Shown: piece after piece, positions 1 to 8,772 of the stretch
Layout of the letters: every line of letters starts with the position of its first letter
Position numbering within the stretch: the first letter of the stretch is position 1
Assembly: GCA_023380675.1 (NCBI GenBank)
Contig: JAMCRS010000031.1
Coordinates: 1 to 45,945 of the forward strand
Origin: Chloroflexota bacterium
GTDB lineage: Bacteria; Chloroflexota; Anaerolineae; UBA4142
Direction: 5' to 3'
DNA: 45,945 nucleotides
Position numbers and translations under genes: made by a program
The notes under the pieces: model-generated
What the model saw: only the letters and a program-made list of their open reading frames with translations
The model's database searches: none
What the model was told of the DNA's origin: nothing

Positions 1-53
1 CGATACTCGCCGGGGCCTACTTTGGCTGAGGTGCGGGAGGCAGGTTTCTTCAT
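1..53 (-). CDS. start of a truncated unknown gene (5' end only)
   Basis: An ATG at 53-51 on the minus strand opens a frame that runs off the left edge of the window and reads MKKPASRTSAKVGPGEYR. A G-rich stretch lies immediately upstream of the ATG as a poor ribosome-binding site. A near-consensus minus-strand promoter lies about 65 nt upstream (118-146), which is the main reason to believe a gene starts here. The basic N-terminus followed by GPGEY is seen in some small zinc-ribbon proteins, but 18 residues do not allow an assignment. Confidence 0.35.
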   Translation of the reverse strand, partial: MKKPASRTSAKVGPGEY

Positions 54-117
54 GCCCCCAGTTTACCTCAATTTGCCCGCCGGGGCATCTTTGTCGGTAG
101 TTGTGCTACAGTGTCAA

Positions 118-146
118 ATTATAGCATCATTTCAGGCGTTCGTCAA
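118..146 (-). promoter_or_regulatory. promoter reading off the left edge
   Basis: On the minus strand TTGACG (146-141) is followed after exactly 17 nt by TATAAT (123-118). Transcription would begin near 111 and enter the truncated gene at 53. The -35 box overlaps the last codons of the AlbA_2-like fragment at 132-338. Confidence 0.6.
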
Positions 147-338
147 CTCGTCAACGGCCCGAATGCCGCGAATTGCGTTCGTTCGAGGGTCGACGCCGAG
201 CAAAAGCGTACCCCCGGCCAAATTCGCCATAGAGGCGAGGGTTTCGGCCAGATGGTGAGGGGACGCCGACTCTAGATCGAACGCAACGGTATCGCTTTGA
301 CCCTGACGATACGAATGCTCGATTTCTTCTAGGTCCAT
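132..338 (-). CDS. AlbA_2/Schlafen-type domain fragment, 68 aa
   Basis: The 68-residue product ends in the pattern ANLAGGTLLLGVDPRTNAI, the hallmark of the AlbA_2 (divergent AAA_4, Schlafen-like) putative nucleic-acid-binding domain, where A-N-x-x-GG-x-L-x-x-GV-D is conserved. The N-terminal part, with alternating hydrophobic residues before ESASPHHLAETLASMAN, fits the same domain. Family members normally continue for another 50 to several hundred residues, whereas this frame stops shortly after the GVD strand. It is therefore either a minimal single-domain protein or a truncated remnant. The ATG at 338 has no clear ribosome-binding site but lies 51 nt after the zinc-ribbon gene on the same strand, so the two may be cotranscribed. 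Function unknown. Confidence 0.55.
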   Translation of the reverse strand: MDLEEIEHSYRQGQSDTVAFDLESASPHHLAETLASMANLAGGTLLLGVDPRTNAIRGIRAVDELTNA

Positions 339-389
339 GGGGTTTGGCGGAAGACGGGATCGCCAGCCCGCATCCTCCGAATGGCGAGC

Positions 390-773
390 TTAACCGATCA
401 AATAGTGCAGCAGAGGAAGAAAACTGGATGGAGTCGGCGTCAATTTCGGGACGCCCGAACCGCTCCCGATTCCGAGGATGTCCGGGATGATCTCAAAACC
501 CAGCACGATTCCGAAGGATGGTCCCTCGGCTGCCACCAGCACAAATGCCGCGCCGATGATGACAACTCTGCCGTTCCCGGCAGGAAGGGGCTGCTGATAT
601 CCCGCGTCGAATCCAGAAGGCTCGGCATATGCATACGGCGTGCTGGCCGATTCATCAGCCGCGGGCGCCGGGGGCGCCGCGGCGGCGAGGGCAGCGTGAA
701 CATCCGTTCCGCAGTTGCCGCAGAATTGCTGAGTTTCGCGAACGGGATTACCGCAGTTCGGGCAAGTGACCAA
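390..773 (-). CDS. zinc-ribbon membrane protein, 127 aa
   Basis: The protein opens with a double CxxC zinc ribbon (CPNCGNPVRETQQFCGNCG, residues 4-22), then an Ala/Pro-rich linker (about 28-65), then a hydrophobic segment around residues 70-95 that probably spans the membrane. This is the common zinc_ribbon_2 plus transmembrane architecture. Members are usually small membrane proteins without known catalytic function. The start is a TTG at 773, placed 6 nt after a clear AAAGGAG; no ATG fits. The gene follows lon by 121 nt on the same strand, so it may be read from the lon promoter. The domain call is sound; the function is not known. Confidence 0.75.
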   Translation of the reverse strand: MVTCPNCGNPVRETQQFCGNCGTDVHAALAAAAPPAPAADESASTPYAYAEPSGFDAGYQQPLPAGNGRVVIIGAAFVLVAAEGPSFGIVLGFEIIPDILGIGSGSGVPKLTPTPSSFLPLLHYLIG

Positions 774-894
774 TGCAGACTCCTTTGTGGCGTATTATCG
801 GGTAGGCGGTAACCGGCCGGGAACGGAACCGGCGCGACACAAGGCCACTTTCCGCCAGGCAGCCAGGTCGCACAGGGCCGGCCGGTGGAAACGT

Positions 895-3339
895 TCATTT
901 GCTCCTGGCGCTCGAGGAGACGGAGGGGGGCGACGTCCGCGCCGTCGAAACCCGTGTGCTGACCCGGCGCGCCGCGGATGCGTGACTGAGCGCGACCGGC
1001 AGCACTTGGTCCATTCGCTCGACGTAGATGAACTGCATCTCACGCTGGACCTTTTTCGGCACGTCGATCATGTCCTTCTTGTTCTTCTTCGGAATCAGCA
1101 TGGTCTTGAGACCAGCCCGATGCGCCGCCAGCACTTTGTCTCTCAAGCCGCCGATGGGAAGCACCCGACCGCGAAGCGTGATCTCGCCGGTCATTGCGAC
1201 TTCTTTGTGCACCGCCCGCCGGGAAAGCGCGCTGATGAGCGCCGTCGCGATCGTGATTCCGGCCGAGGGACCATCCTTCGGAATCGCGCCCTCGGGAACG
1301 TGAATGTGTATGTCGATCTTGTCGAAATTAGCCTTGAGTCCCAGTTGCTGTGCGTGCGTTCGGGCGTATGAGAGGGCCGCTTGCGCAGACTCTTGCATGA
1401 CGTCGCCGAGCTGCCCGGTAAGCATGAGGCCGCCTTTGCCTCTCATCAGCGTGACTTCGACCGCCATCGTGTCGCCGCCGGCTTCCGAAACGGCCACGCC
1501 GGTGGCTACGCCAACTTCGTCCTTCTCCTCGGCAATTCCAAAGGTGAAGCGAGTGGGTCCGAGGTATCGAAAAAGCGATTGCTGTGAGATCTGCGCCGGG
1601 GCGTGCTTATCCTCGGCGATCAAGCGGGCCATCTTGCGGCATATGTTGGCAAGCTCGCGTTCGAGGTTCCGTACGCCGGCCTCGTACGTATACTCGCGTA
1701 TGAGGCACTTGATTGCATCGTCGGAAAAGCGCGGCAAAAGAGCCAGGCCATGCTCTTCCTTCTGGCGCGGGACGAGGAATTGCTTTGCGATCGCAACCTT
1801 TTCTTCCTCGATGTATCCCGGAAATTCGATGACTTCCATCCGGTCACGCAGCGCAGGCGGCACCGGATCGAGCATGTTGGCGGTCGTAATAAACAGGACC
1901 TTGGACAGATCGTATGAAACGTCCAAATAGTGATCGCTGAACGCGTAGTTTTGCTCCGGGTCGAGCACTTCGAGCAGCGCCGCGCTCGGGTCGCCGCGGA
2001 AATCGGCGCCGATCTTGTCGATCTCGTCCAGCATAAAGACCGGGTTGATCGTGCCGGCCCGCTTCATCGTCTGGATGATCCGTCCCGGCATCGCGCCAAT
2101 ATAGGTGCGGCGGTGGCCCCGGATCTCGGCCTCATCGTGTATCCCTCCGAGCGAAACTCGCACAAACGATCGGCCGAGCGCCTGCGCGATCGATCGTCCC
2201 ATCGACGTCTTGCCTGTGCCCGGGGGGCCGACGAAGCAGAGGATCGGCGAGCGCATCTTCTCGGCGGCAAGCTTACGCACCGCCATGTGCTCCAGAATGC
2301 GCTCTTTTGCCTTTTTGAGCCCATAGTGCTGCTCGTCTAGCAACTTGGCCGCCGAACCGATATCGAGATTGTCGGTCGTGGACTTGGACCATGGAAGCGC
2401 GACCAACCAGTCGACGTACGTTCGAATGACCGCGACCTCAGGAGCGGCGCCCGGCATTTGCGCCAGCCGGTCAAGCTCGTGCTCCGATTTTTCTCTGACC
2501 TCGTCCGGCATGCCGGCGCTCTTGATCTTGTCGCGCAGCTCGTTGACTTCGTGCGTCTGCGGGTCGTGTTCGCCCAGCTCCTGCTGGATCACGCGCATTT
2601 GCTCCCGCAAGTAATACTCTCGCTGAGACTTGTCGACCTCTTCCTGGACCTGCGAGTGGATCTTGTTCTGCAGTTCGAGAACGTCTACTTCTTTCGCCAG
2701 CAAGATCGAGATCTTTTGCAGCCGAGTGATCGGATCGAGCGTTTCCAGCAGCTCCTGCCGCTGTGTAATATCCATGTTCAGCGCCGATGCGACCAGGTCG
2801 GCCAGCCATCCCGGCGTGTCGGCATTCATCGCGGCCACGTCCGCGTCTTCCGGCATGTTCTGGTTCAGCCGGACGGTCTTCTCGAACAGGGCAAGCACGG
2901 CGCGCATGAGCGCCTCATTCGGAAGGGACTTGTCCGCCGGCTCGTAGATGGGCATGACGCGGGCGCGGAAGAACGGGTCGGTCTGCAACACCTGCATGAG
3001 CTGGACGCGCGACACTCCCTGGGCGAGCACACTCGTCGTCCCGTCCGGCATTCGCAGCATGCGTCCGACGGAGACCTCGGTGCCGATCGTGTAGAGGTCT
3101 TCGGGCTTGGGGTCCTGGATATCGGGGCTGCGCTGTAGAAAGACGACGATGCGCTGGTTCCCCGCCATGGCCGCCTCTACCGCGCGGATCGACTGATCGC
3201 GACCCACGACGAGAGGACTCATCAAGTGGGGATAAGCGACCGTATCTCGAACGGCGACGAGTGCGAGCTCAGGAAGATTCAGTGACTCTGAAGGAGTCGC
3301 AAGGGCCCCTTTTTTGTCGCCGTTCTTTTTCTTCGGCAT
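895..3339 (-). CDS. lon: ATP-dependent Lon protease, 814 aa
   Basis: Lon is a cytosolic hexameric AAA+ serine protease that degrades misfolded and regulatory proteins. All domains are present: the N-terminal LON substrate-binding domain (about 20-215, starting [16 protein letters not shown]), a coiled-coil linker (about 220-330), Walker A GPPGTGKT (about 369-376), Walker [11 protein letters not shown] (about 434-443), and the C-terminal S16 protease domain with Ser about 691 in DGPSAGIT and Lys about 735 in [14 protein letters not shown] forming the catalytic dyad. Length is normal for the family. About 35 Ser/Thr/Arg-rich residues at the C-terminus look lineage-specific. The ATG at 3339 is preceded at a good distance by AAAGGAG. 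Confidence 0.98.
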   Translation of the reverse strand: MPKKKNGDKKGALATPSESLNLPELALVAVRDTVAYPHLMSPLVVGRDQSIRAVEAAMAGNQRIVVFLQRSPDIQDPKPEDLYTIGTEVSVGRMLRMPDGTTSVLAQGVSRVQLMQVLQTDPFFRARVMPIYEPADKSLPNEALMRAVLALFEKTVRLNQNMPEDADVAAMNADTPGWLADLVASALNMDITQRQELLETLDPITRLQKISILLAKEVDVLELQNKIHSQVQEEVDKSQREYYLREQMRVIQQELGEHDPQTHEVNELRDKIKSAGMPDEVREKSEHELDRLAQMPGAAPEVAVIRTYVDWLVALPWSKSTTDNLDIGSAAKLLDEQHYGLKKAKERILEHMAVRKLAAEKMRSPILCFVGPPGTGKTSMGRSIAQALGRSFVRVSLGGIHDEAEIRGHRRTYIGAMPGRIIQTMKRAGTINPVFMLDEIDKIGADFRGDPSAALLEVLDPEQNYAFSDHYLDVSYDLSKVLFITTANMLDPVPPALRDRMEVIEFPGYIEEEKVAIAKQFLVPRQKEEHGLALLPRFSDDAIKCLIREYTYEAGVRNLERELANICRKMARLIAEDKHAPAQISQQSLFRYLGPTRFTFGIAEEKDEVGVATGVAVSEAGGDTMAVEVTLMRGKGGLMLTGQLGDVMQESAQAALSYARTHAQQLGLKANFDKIDIHIHVPEGAIPKDGPSAGITIATALISALSRRAVHKEVAMTGEITLRGRVLPIGGLRDKVLAAHRAGLKTMLIPKKNKKDMIDVPKKVQREMQFIYVERMDQVLPVALSHASAARRVSTRVSTARTSPPSVSSSARSK

Positions 3340-3364
3340 TCACGCTCCTTTGGAAACTGCAGCA

Positions 3365-3393
3365 ATAATACCACAGTACAGCCTCCGACGCAA
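3365..3393 (-). promoter_or_regulatory. candidate lon promoter
   Basis: On the minus strand TTGCGT (3393-3388) and TATTAT (3370-3365) are separated by 17 nt, about 25 nt upstream of the lon ATG. The same -35 hexamer is used by the candidate folC promoter. No CIRCE-like inverted repeat was seen here. Confidence 0.5.
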
Positions 3394-3431
3394 AGACGGA
3401 TTCCCGGAATGCCAGGTCAGGGCGTGATTGG

Positions 3432-4805
3432 CTAGTCCCGGTCCGTGGCGATCGGTCCGTCCGCCAGCGCTTGCTGCGCTTCGGCGACCACGAAGAGCGA
3501 GCCGGTGATGCAGACGACGCCGTCGCGTCCGGCGCTCGCGCGTGCCTCTCGTATCGCGCTTGGGATGTCGGGGGCCGTGGTCGACCTGACATCACAATTG
3601 GCTGCAATTTCGGTCAGCCGGGCCGGGGTTGCGGCGCGGGGATTGTGGGAGGTGGTCAGCACGAGTGCGCTGGCGCGCATGCCGATCTCGGCGAGCATTG
3701 CCGCGATATCTTTGTCACCCGACGCGCCGAATACGAAGCACCACCGCGCCTGGGGAAACACGCCGTCCAGTGTCTCGATCAGCCGCCGCATCGAGTCGCC
3801 GTTGTGGGCCCCGTCGACCACGACGAAGGGATCTCGCCCGAGGACTTGAAACCTTCCCGGCCAACTTACATTCGACAGCCCGCGGCGGATCGCGTGGTCC
3901 GGCACGGAAATGTGCAAGTCTCGCAGCACCATCAGTGCGGCCAACGCCGTCGCGGCGTTCGCACGTTGATGTGGACCCACGAGCGGCAGCTCGAGCTCTA
4001 GCTCCGTAAAGGTCATGTCGAAGGCCTCCGGCTGCCGCGTCATCACCAGCGATTGGCGCTCAGGACTCTCGCCGGCGGGGTCGATTCGAAACGCCGTATC
4101 TGAGACGTCAAAGTCCAGGTCCGGCGAAATGGAGATCAGGGGCGCATCGCGTGTGGCGGCGACCTTCTCGATAACGGCGGCGACGCCTTCGCTCTGAGGC
4201 GACGAGACGATGGGGACGCCGGCTTTGACGATCCCCGCCTTTTCGAGCGCGATTTCCTCGACGTTATCGCCCAGGATCGCCGTATGGTCGAGCGAAATCG
4301 AGGTGATGACGCTTACCAATGGCTGTACGACGTTCGTGGCGTCGAGCCGGCCCCCCAGACCGACCTCGAGAACTGCGACCTCTACGCTGCGCCTCTGGAA
4401 ATAGTCGAACGCCAGCGCGGTCATAATCTCGAACGTCGTGAGCCCTGGGATTTCTCCGGCGACCGGCTGGAGCCGCAGGACTCCCGCCGCGACGTCATCC
4501 CGCGAGATCATTTCGCCGTCCACGCGAATTCGTTCGCGGAAGGAGTGCAGATGCGGCGAGGTGTACAGCCCTGTGCGGTGGCCAGCCGCGCGCAACACGC
4601 TTTCGATCATCGCGGCGGTTGAACCCTTGCCCTTGGTGCCGGCGATGTGGACGGACCCAAACTGCGTCTGAGGGTTGCCGAGCTCGCCGAGAAGACGGCG
4701 CATCCGATCAAGGTCGAAGGTCTTGGACGTATAGTCGCCGGCTAGAGTCACCTCAAAGTTCGTGAACGAATAAATATAGTCCAGTGCTTGACGAAAGGTC
4801 GCCAT
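3432..4805 (-). CDS. folC: FolC: folylpolyglutamate / dihydrofolate synthase, 457 aa
   Basis: FolC is a cytosolic Mur-ligase-family enzyme that adds glutamate to folates, and in many bacteria also joins dihydropteroate and glutamate. The ATP-binding P-loop appears as GTKGKGSTAAM (about 56-66), followed by the TSPHL folate-loop motif (about 82-86) and the family signature LEVGLGGRLDATNV (about 147-160). The Mur-ligase C-terminal domain starts near LGRDPFVVVDGAHN (about 323-336). Full length for the family. ATG at 4805. Its promoter lies back to back with that of the DUF1385 operon. Whether it has one or both activities cannot be decided from sequence. Confidence 0.95.
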   Translation of the reverse strand: MATFRQALDYIYSFTNFEVTLAGDYTSKTFDLDRMRRLLGELGNPQTQFGSVHIAGTKGKGSTAAMIESVLRAAGHRTGLYTSPHLHSFRERIRVDGEMISRDDVAAGVLRLQPVAGEIPGLTTFEIMTALAFDYFQRRSVEVAVLEVGLGGRLDATNVVQPLVSVITSISLDHTAILGDNVEEIALEKAGIVKAGVPIVSSPQSEGVAAVIEKVAATRDAPLISISPDLDFDVSDTAFRIDPAGESPERQSLVMTRQPEAFDMTFTELELELPLVGPHQRANAATALAALMVLRDLHISVPDHAIRRGLSNVSWPGRFQVLGRDPFVVVDGAHNGDSMRRLIETLDGVFPQARWCFVFGASGDKDIAAMLAEIGMRASALVLTTSHNPRAATPARLTEIAANCDVRSTTAPDIPSAIREARASAGRDGVVCITGSLFVVAEAQQALADGPIATDRD

Positions 4806-4894
4806 TCAGATGCCTCGTCGGCTCAAGCCGTCCGCCGTGACTGGCAAAGCGGCGCACATTGTGCGTGGCCACAGCCTTGAGCAGAGTGCGGTAG

Positions 4895-4923
4895 ATTCTA
4901 TCCCATAAGAAGTCAAAACGCAA
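4895..4923 (-). promoter_or_regulatory. candidate folC promoter
   Basis: Minus-strand TTGCGT (4923-4918) and TAGAAT (4900-4895) with a 17-nt spacer, about 90 nt upstream of the folC ATG. The -35 box ends only 6 nt from the -35 box of the opposite promoter at 4930. Confidence 0.5.
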
Positions 4924-4929
4924 AAAGCA

Positions 4930-4958
4930 TTGACATCGCTGGGGCTCTAGTGTAGAAT
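4930..4958 (+). promoter_or_regulatory. promoter of the DUF1385 operon
   Basis: TTGACA (4930-4935), 17-nt spacer, TAGAAT (4953-4958): near-perfect sigma-70/SigA match, 27 nt before the TTG start at 4986. Confidence 0.8.
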
Positions 4959-4985
4959 GGGCGCAACCTTAGACGAGGTCATCCC

Positions 4986-5939
4986 TTGAGTGACAAAACG
5001 CTATACGGCGGCCAGGCGCTCATAGAAGGCGTGATGATGCGAGGCCGCCGTTTTGTTGCCGCCGCGGTGCGGGACCCGAGCGGCGCCATCATCTCCACGA
5101 GCGAGCCGATCTCGCCGGCGATCTACGCAAGCCGGTGGGCTCAAGTCCCGTTCCTGCGCGCGGTTACCATACTCTGGGACACACTCGTTCTTGGAACCAA
5201 GATGCTGGTTTATTCGGCCAATATCGCCGCAGCGGAGGACAAGCCGAAGGGAGAAACGCGTGAGGGGTCGCCCGCGAACGCGCCGGCGTCTGAGCCGCTT
5301 CCTGCGGTGGTCACGTTTGGGACACTGGCGATTTCACTCGCCTTCGGGGTTGCTCTCTTCTTCGTCTTGCCGTTGTTCCTCGTCAGCCTGCTCGACCCGT
5401 TCCTCAGCCGCTGGCTGAGCGGCTCGGGCGCTACGGCTGCCCTCGCCAGCAATATCGCCGAGGGCCTCATCCGTCTCGTGATATTCCTTGCGTACATCTG
5501 GCTCATCAGCCAGATGCCGGATGTACGCCGGGTGTTCCAGTATCACGGCGCTGAACACAAAACCATCGCCGCGGACGAGGCGGGCGCTCCGTTGACTGCG
5601 GACTCGATCCAAAAATACAGCAAGGAGCATCCCCGCTGCGGTACAGGATTCCTGTTGGTGGTCGTCGTGGTCTCGATCGCTGTGTTCGCCTTATTGGGTC
5701 AGCCGCCCATCATCTGGCGGATCCTGTCGCGGGTGCTGCTTGTACCTGTCGTCGCGGCGTTGAGCTACGAGCTCATCAAGTTCAGCTCGGCGCACCGGGA
5801 GAACCGGCTACTTCAGTGGCTGGTGGTACGGCCTAGCTTGGCCCTGCAGGCGTTGACCACGCGCGAACCGGATGCGCAGATGATCGAAGTCGCGGTCGCC
5901 GCGTTGCGCAAAGTCAAAGAAGAAGAAGTGACGCCGTGA
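4986..5939 (+). CDS. DUF1385 membrane protein (YqhQ-like), 317 aa
   Basis: The family signature is clear at both ends: YGGQALIEGVMMRGRR near the N-terminus and YHGAEHKTIAADEAG plus SKEHPRCGTGFL in the middle, which are the most conserved DUF1385 blocks. Hydrophobic segments around 105-135, 155-180, 215-235 and 240-260 indicate a multi-span membrane protein. The conserved His, Glu and Cys residues in these blocks suggest metal binding or catalysis, but the biochemical role is unknown. The start is a TTG with GAGG about 8 nt upstream and a strong promoter just before it. The stop overlaps the GTG of the next gene by 4 nt. Confidence 0.88.
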   Translation: MSDKTLYGGQALIEGVMMRGRRFVAAAVRDPSGAIISTSEPISPAIYASRWAQVPFLRAVTILWDTLVLGTKMLVYSANIAAAEDKPKGETREGSPANAPASEPLPAVVTFGTLAISLAFGVALFFVLPLFLVSLLDPFLSRWLSGSGATAALASNIAEGLIRLVIFLAYIWLISQMPDVRRVFQYHGAEHKTIAADEAGAPLTADSIQKYSKEHPRCGTGFLLVVVVVSIAVFALLGQPPIIWRILSRVLLVPVVAALSYELIKFSSAHRENRLLQWLVVRPSLALQALTTREPDAQMIEVAVAALRKVKEEEVTP

Positions 5940-7408
5940 CCGATGCCCCGGAAAATCTCGACGCGATTCCGGACGCGACGCCCGATTCGCGTTTCCCGGT
6001 CGTCGTCATCGGCGCCGGGCCGGCAGGCCTGACCGCGGCCCACCAGTTGGCTGAAAAGAAGGTGCGCTCGGTCGTGTTCGAGAAATCCGACCGCGTGGGT
6101 GGGCTCGCGCGAACCGAATGCTACAAAGGTTACCGGTTCGACATCGGTGGGCACCGTTTTTACACCAAGGTCACCGAAGTCCAAAAGCTCTGGGAAAAGA
6201 TGCTCGGCCCGGACTTGGTCAAGGTCAGCCGGCTCTCCCGGATCTACTACCGCGGCAAATTCTTCCACTATCCGATCGAGTTCTTCGATACCCTAACCAA
6301 GCTTGGACTCGTTGAGAGTACGCTGGCGCTCTTGAGCTATCTTAGGTCGCGGTTGTTCCCCTCGCGCCCTGAAGAAACTTTGGAGGAGTGGGTCTCGAAC
6401 CGGTTCGGTTGGCGGCTCTACCGGGCGTTTTTCAAGTCTTACACTGAAAAAGTGTGGGGGATCCCCTGCAACCAGATCCATGCCGAGTGGGCCGCCCAGC
6501 GAATCCGGGGTCTCTCGTTCGAGTCGGCCGTCGCACACGCGCTCTTTCGGCACAGCCAGGCACGTTCGCTGATCCATGAATTCCAATACCCGCGGCACGG
6601 ACCGGGGATGATGTGGGAGCGTTTTCAGCAGCAGATCCAGGCCATGGGGAGCGTGGTGAAGCTGGGCGCTTGCGTCACACGCGTCGAGCGCAACGGCCAG
6701 CGGATCACCGGCGTGGTCGTCGAGTCGGACGGGGCGATGCGGCGCTATTTCGCCGACCACTTTATTTCCAGCATGCCGCTCGCCGAGCTTGTTTTTCGTA
6801 TCGATCCACCCGTGCCCGATGAAGTGATCGAGGCCGCACGCGGGCTCCATTATCGCGCTTTCATCATTGTTGAGCTCGTAATCAAACGCGAACATCTTTT
6901 TCCGGACAATTGGATCTATGTCCATACGCCGGAGGTCCGGGTAGGACGCATTCAGAATTTCAAGAACTGGAGCCCGGAGATGGTCCCGGACCCCTCCACG
7001 ACGAGCCTGGGCATGGAATTCTTTTGCGACGAAGGCGATGAGCTGTGGACGATGTCCGATGTCGCATTGATCGCGCACGCCGTTCGTGAGTTGGAGGTCC
7101 TCCGCCTCGCCGACCCGGACGAAGTCGTCGACGGTGTGGTGGTTCGGCAACCCAAGGCTTACCCGGTCTACGACCCGGGATATCGTGAGCGGCTCCAGGT
7201 GATCCAACGCTACCTTGCGTCGATCGAGAACCTGCAGACCATGGGACGAAACGGAACTCATCGCTACAACAATCAAGACCATTCCATGGTAACGGGCATT
7301 CTGGCCGCTTGGAACGTATTGGGTCAGAAGAATGACCTCTGGGGTGTGAACACGGACCGGTCGTATTATGAGGAATTTGTCGTCGAAAGCGACGACATGA
7401 GTGAGTGA
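5936..7408 (+). CDS. FAD-dependent oxidoreductase/mutase, NAD(P)-binding Rossmann type, 490 aa
   Basis: The N-terminus has the dinucleotide-binding motif VVVIGAGPAGLTAAHQLA (about 22-39) and the second FAD motif RVGGLARTECYKGYRFDIGG (about 52-71). The overall pattern, including KVWGIPCNQIHAEWAAQRI, matches the amine-oxidase / protoporphyrinogen-oxidase / UDP-galactopyranose-mutase-like oxidoreductases often found next to glycosyltransferases. Its place between a DUF1385 membrane protein and a family 2 glycosyltransferase favours a role in sugar-nucleotide or lipid-linked saccharide metabolism rather than heme synthesis. The GTG start overlaps the previous stop (GTGA). Substrate cannot be named. 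Family call firm, reaction uncertain. Confidence 0.82.
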   Translation: MTDAPENLDAIPDATPDSRFPVVVIGAGPAGLTAAHQLAEKKVRSVVFEKSDRVGGLARTECYKGYRFDIGGHRFYTKVTEVQKLWEKMLGPDLVKVSRLSRIYYRGKFFHYPIEFFDTLTKLGLVESTLALLSYLRSRLFPSRPEETLEEWVSNRFGWRLYRAFFKSYTEKVWGIPCNQIHAEWAAQRIRGLSFESAVAHALFRHSQARSLIHEFQYPRHGPGMMWERFQQQIQAMGSVVKLGACVTRVERNGQRITGVVVESDGAMRRYFADHFISSMPLAELVFRIDPPVPDEVIEAARGLHYRAFIIVELVIKREHLFPDNWIYVHTPEVRVGRIQNFKNWSPEMVPDPSTTSLGMEFFCDEGDELWTMSDVALIAHAVRELEVLRLADPDEVVDGVVVRQPKAYPVYDPGYRERLQVIQRYLASIENLQTMGRNGTHRYNNQDHSMVTGILAAWNVLGQKNDLWGVNTDRSYYEEFVVESDDMSE

Positions 7409-8568
7409 CGGATGGTACGAATGCGGCGCCGTATGAGCGCGTGGGGAATACGGCCAGCGGCCCGGCCTCGCCGCGGTGTGGGTTGGAGCCGCGAGTGCGT
7501 CGCGCCCTCCGTTCGGGCCCGGCGGAGCGCTGGGTGAAGCTCTCTGTCGTCATCCCGGTATACAACGGACGCGACTATTTGGCGCATTGCCTGCTGGCCT
7601 TGCGCGAGTCCACGCGCCGCGCAGACGAGATCATCGTCGTCGACGATGGGTCGGAAGACGACTTGACGGACGTGGTGCGTGGGCCGGGCGTTCTCTACCT
7701 CGCTGTTCGGCCGGGACCTCACGGCCCCGCGTTTGCCCGCAATCGAGGCTGTAAATCCGCGACCGGCGACGTTCTGGTTTTCCTCGATTCGGACACGGCT
7801 ATTCACCCCGACGCGCTCCAATTGATCGAAAGCAACCTCCAAGCGCAGGCCGACGTCTCTGCCATCTTCGGTTCGTACGACGCGCGGCCCTCCAGTCCGG
7901 GCCTCGTCTCGCGCTACAAGAATCTTTTGCATCACTACGTCCACCAGCACGCGCGCCGGCAGGCATTCACGTTCTGGGCTGGCTGCGGCGCCATTCGTCG
8001 CGACGCCTTCAATGCCGTGGGATGCTTCGACGAGACCTTTTCGCGCCCGTCGATCGAGGACATTGAGCTGGGGGCGCGTTTGCGGCGGGCGGGTCACCGC
8101 GTGCTGCTCTGCCCGGAGATCCAGGTAACCCATCTCAAGCACTGGACTCTCCGCAGTCTCCTGCGTGCCGACATTGTGGACCGAGCTATCCCGTGGAGTC
8201 GTCTACTGGTCGGCCAGGGAGCGGTGCCGGCCGACCTTAACCTGGATGGCCGAAGCCGGGTGAGCGCTGTGTTGGCATGGGTCTGGGCGCTGTGTTTGGT
8301 TGCCGGTGTTGTATGGTACCCAGTCTGGGTCGGTGCATTTGTCGCGCTTGCCGCAGTCCTCTTACTCAATCGCGACCTGTATCGTTTCTTCGCACGGTCG
8401 GGCGGGGCGCTGTTTGCTCTGGGCGCGACCGCGCTGCACTTGTTCTACTTGCTCTATAGCTGCGCGGTGTTCGCCGTCGTATCGCTCGAGTCCTGGGTCA
8501 GGCGCCTGATCCCTCAAGCGGCGCGCGGTCACAAAGGAATCCGTGATACCGGAACCGATTCGACGTGA
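7405..8568 (+). CDS. family 2 glycosyltransferase with C-terminal membrane segments
   Basis: The GT-A fold starts at KLSVVIPVYNG (about 45-55), followed by the nucleotide-binding EIIVVDDGSEDD (about 74-85) and the metal-site region VLVFLDSDTAI (about 122-132). The C-terminal 100 residues contain two or three hydrophobic segments (about 290-330 and 340-370), so the enzyme is probably membrane-anchored and acts at the inner face on a lipid acceptor. The GTG at 7405 overlaps the preceding stop by 4 nt, as elsewhere in this operon. However, the first 43 residues are not conserved-looking and a GTG at 7534, with GGAG upstream, starts exactly at the fold (VKLSVVIP). Either start is possible. Confidence 0.88.
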   Translation: MTDGTNAAPYERVGNTASGPASPRCGLEPRVRRALRSGPAERWVKLSVVIPVYNGRDYLAHCLLALRESTRRADEIIVVDDGSEDDLTDVVRGPGVLYLAVRPGPHGPAFARNRGCKSATGDVLVFLDSDTAIHPDALQLIESNLQAQADVSAIFGSYDARPSSPGLVSRYKNLLHHYVHQHARRQAFTFWAGCGAIRRDAFNAVGCFDETFSRPSIEDIELGARLRRAGHRVLLCPEIQVTHLKHWTLRSLLRADIVDRAIPWSRLLVGQGAVPADLNLDGRSRVSAVLAWVWALCLVAGVVWYPVWVGAFVALAAVLLLNRDLYRFFARSGGALFALGATALHLFYLLYSCAVFAVVSLESWVRRLIPQAARGHKGIRDTGTDST

Positions 8569-8709
8569 GTCGCTCAGGGGAGGGGGCGCCAGCCGACCAA
8601 TGACTTTGTCCGATCGAGGGGGTTGGCGTGTAACCTAAAGTCGCAACACGCATCAGAATGCAGTACGAAGGGCAGTGTCACGAACGAATGGATATGTATC
8701 GCGGACGAG

Positions 8710-8738
8710 TTGACGAACGTAAGTGAGAACGCTATAAT
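8710..8738 (+). promoter_or_regulatory. citrate synthase promoter
   Basis: TTGACG (8710-8715), 17 nt, TATAAT (8733-8738), followed by AAGGAGG at 8761-8767 and the ATG at 8773. The rest of 8569-8709 holds no gene. Confidence 0.8.
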
Positions 8739-8772
8739 CACGCTGTGATGACAATCGGTCAAGGAGGTTTGG

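Noticed and set aside
766..1371. 201-codon plus-strand frame
   Set aside because: Antisense to the Lon C-terminus and without known pattern.
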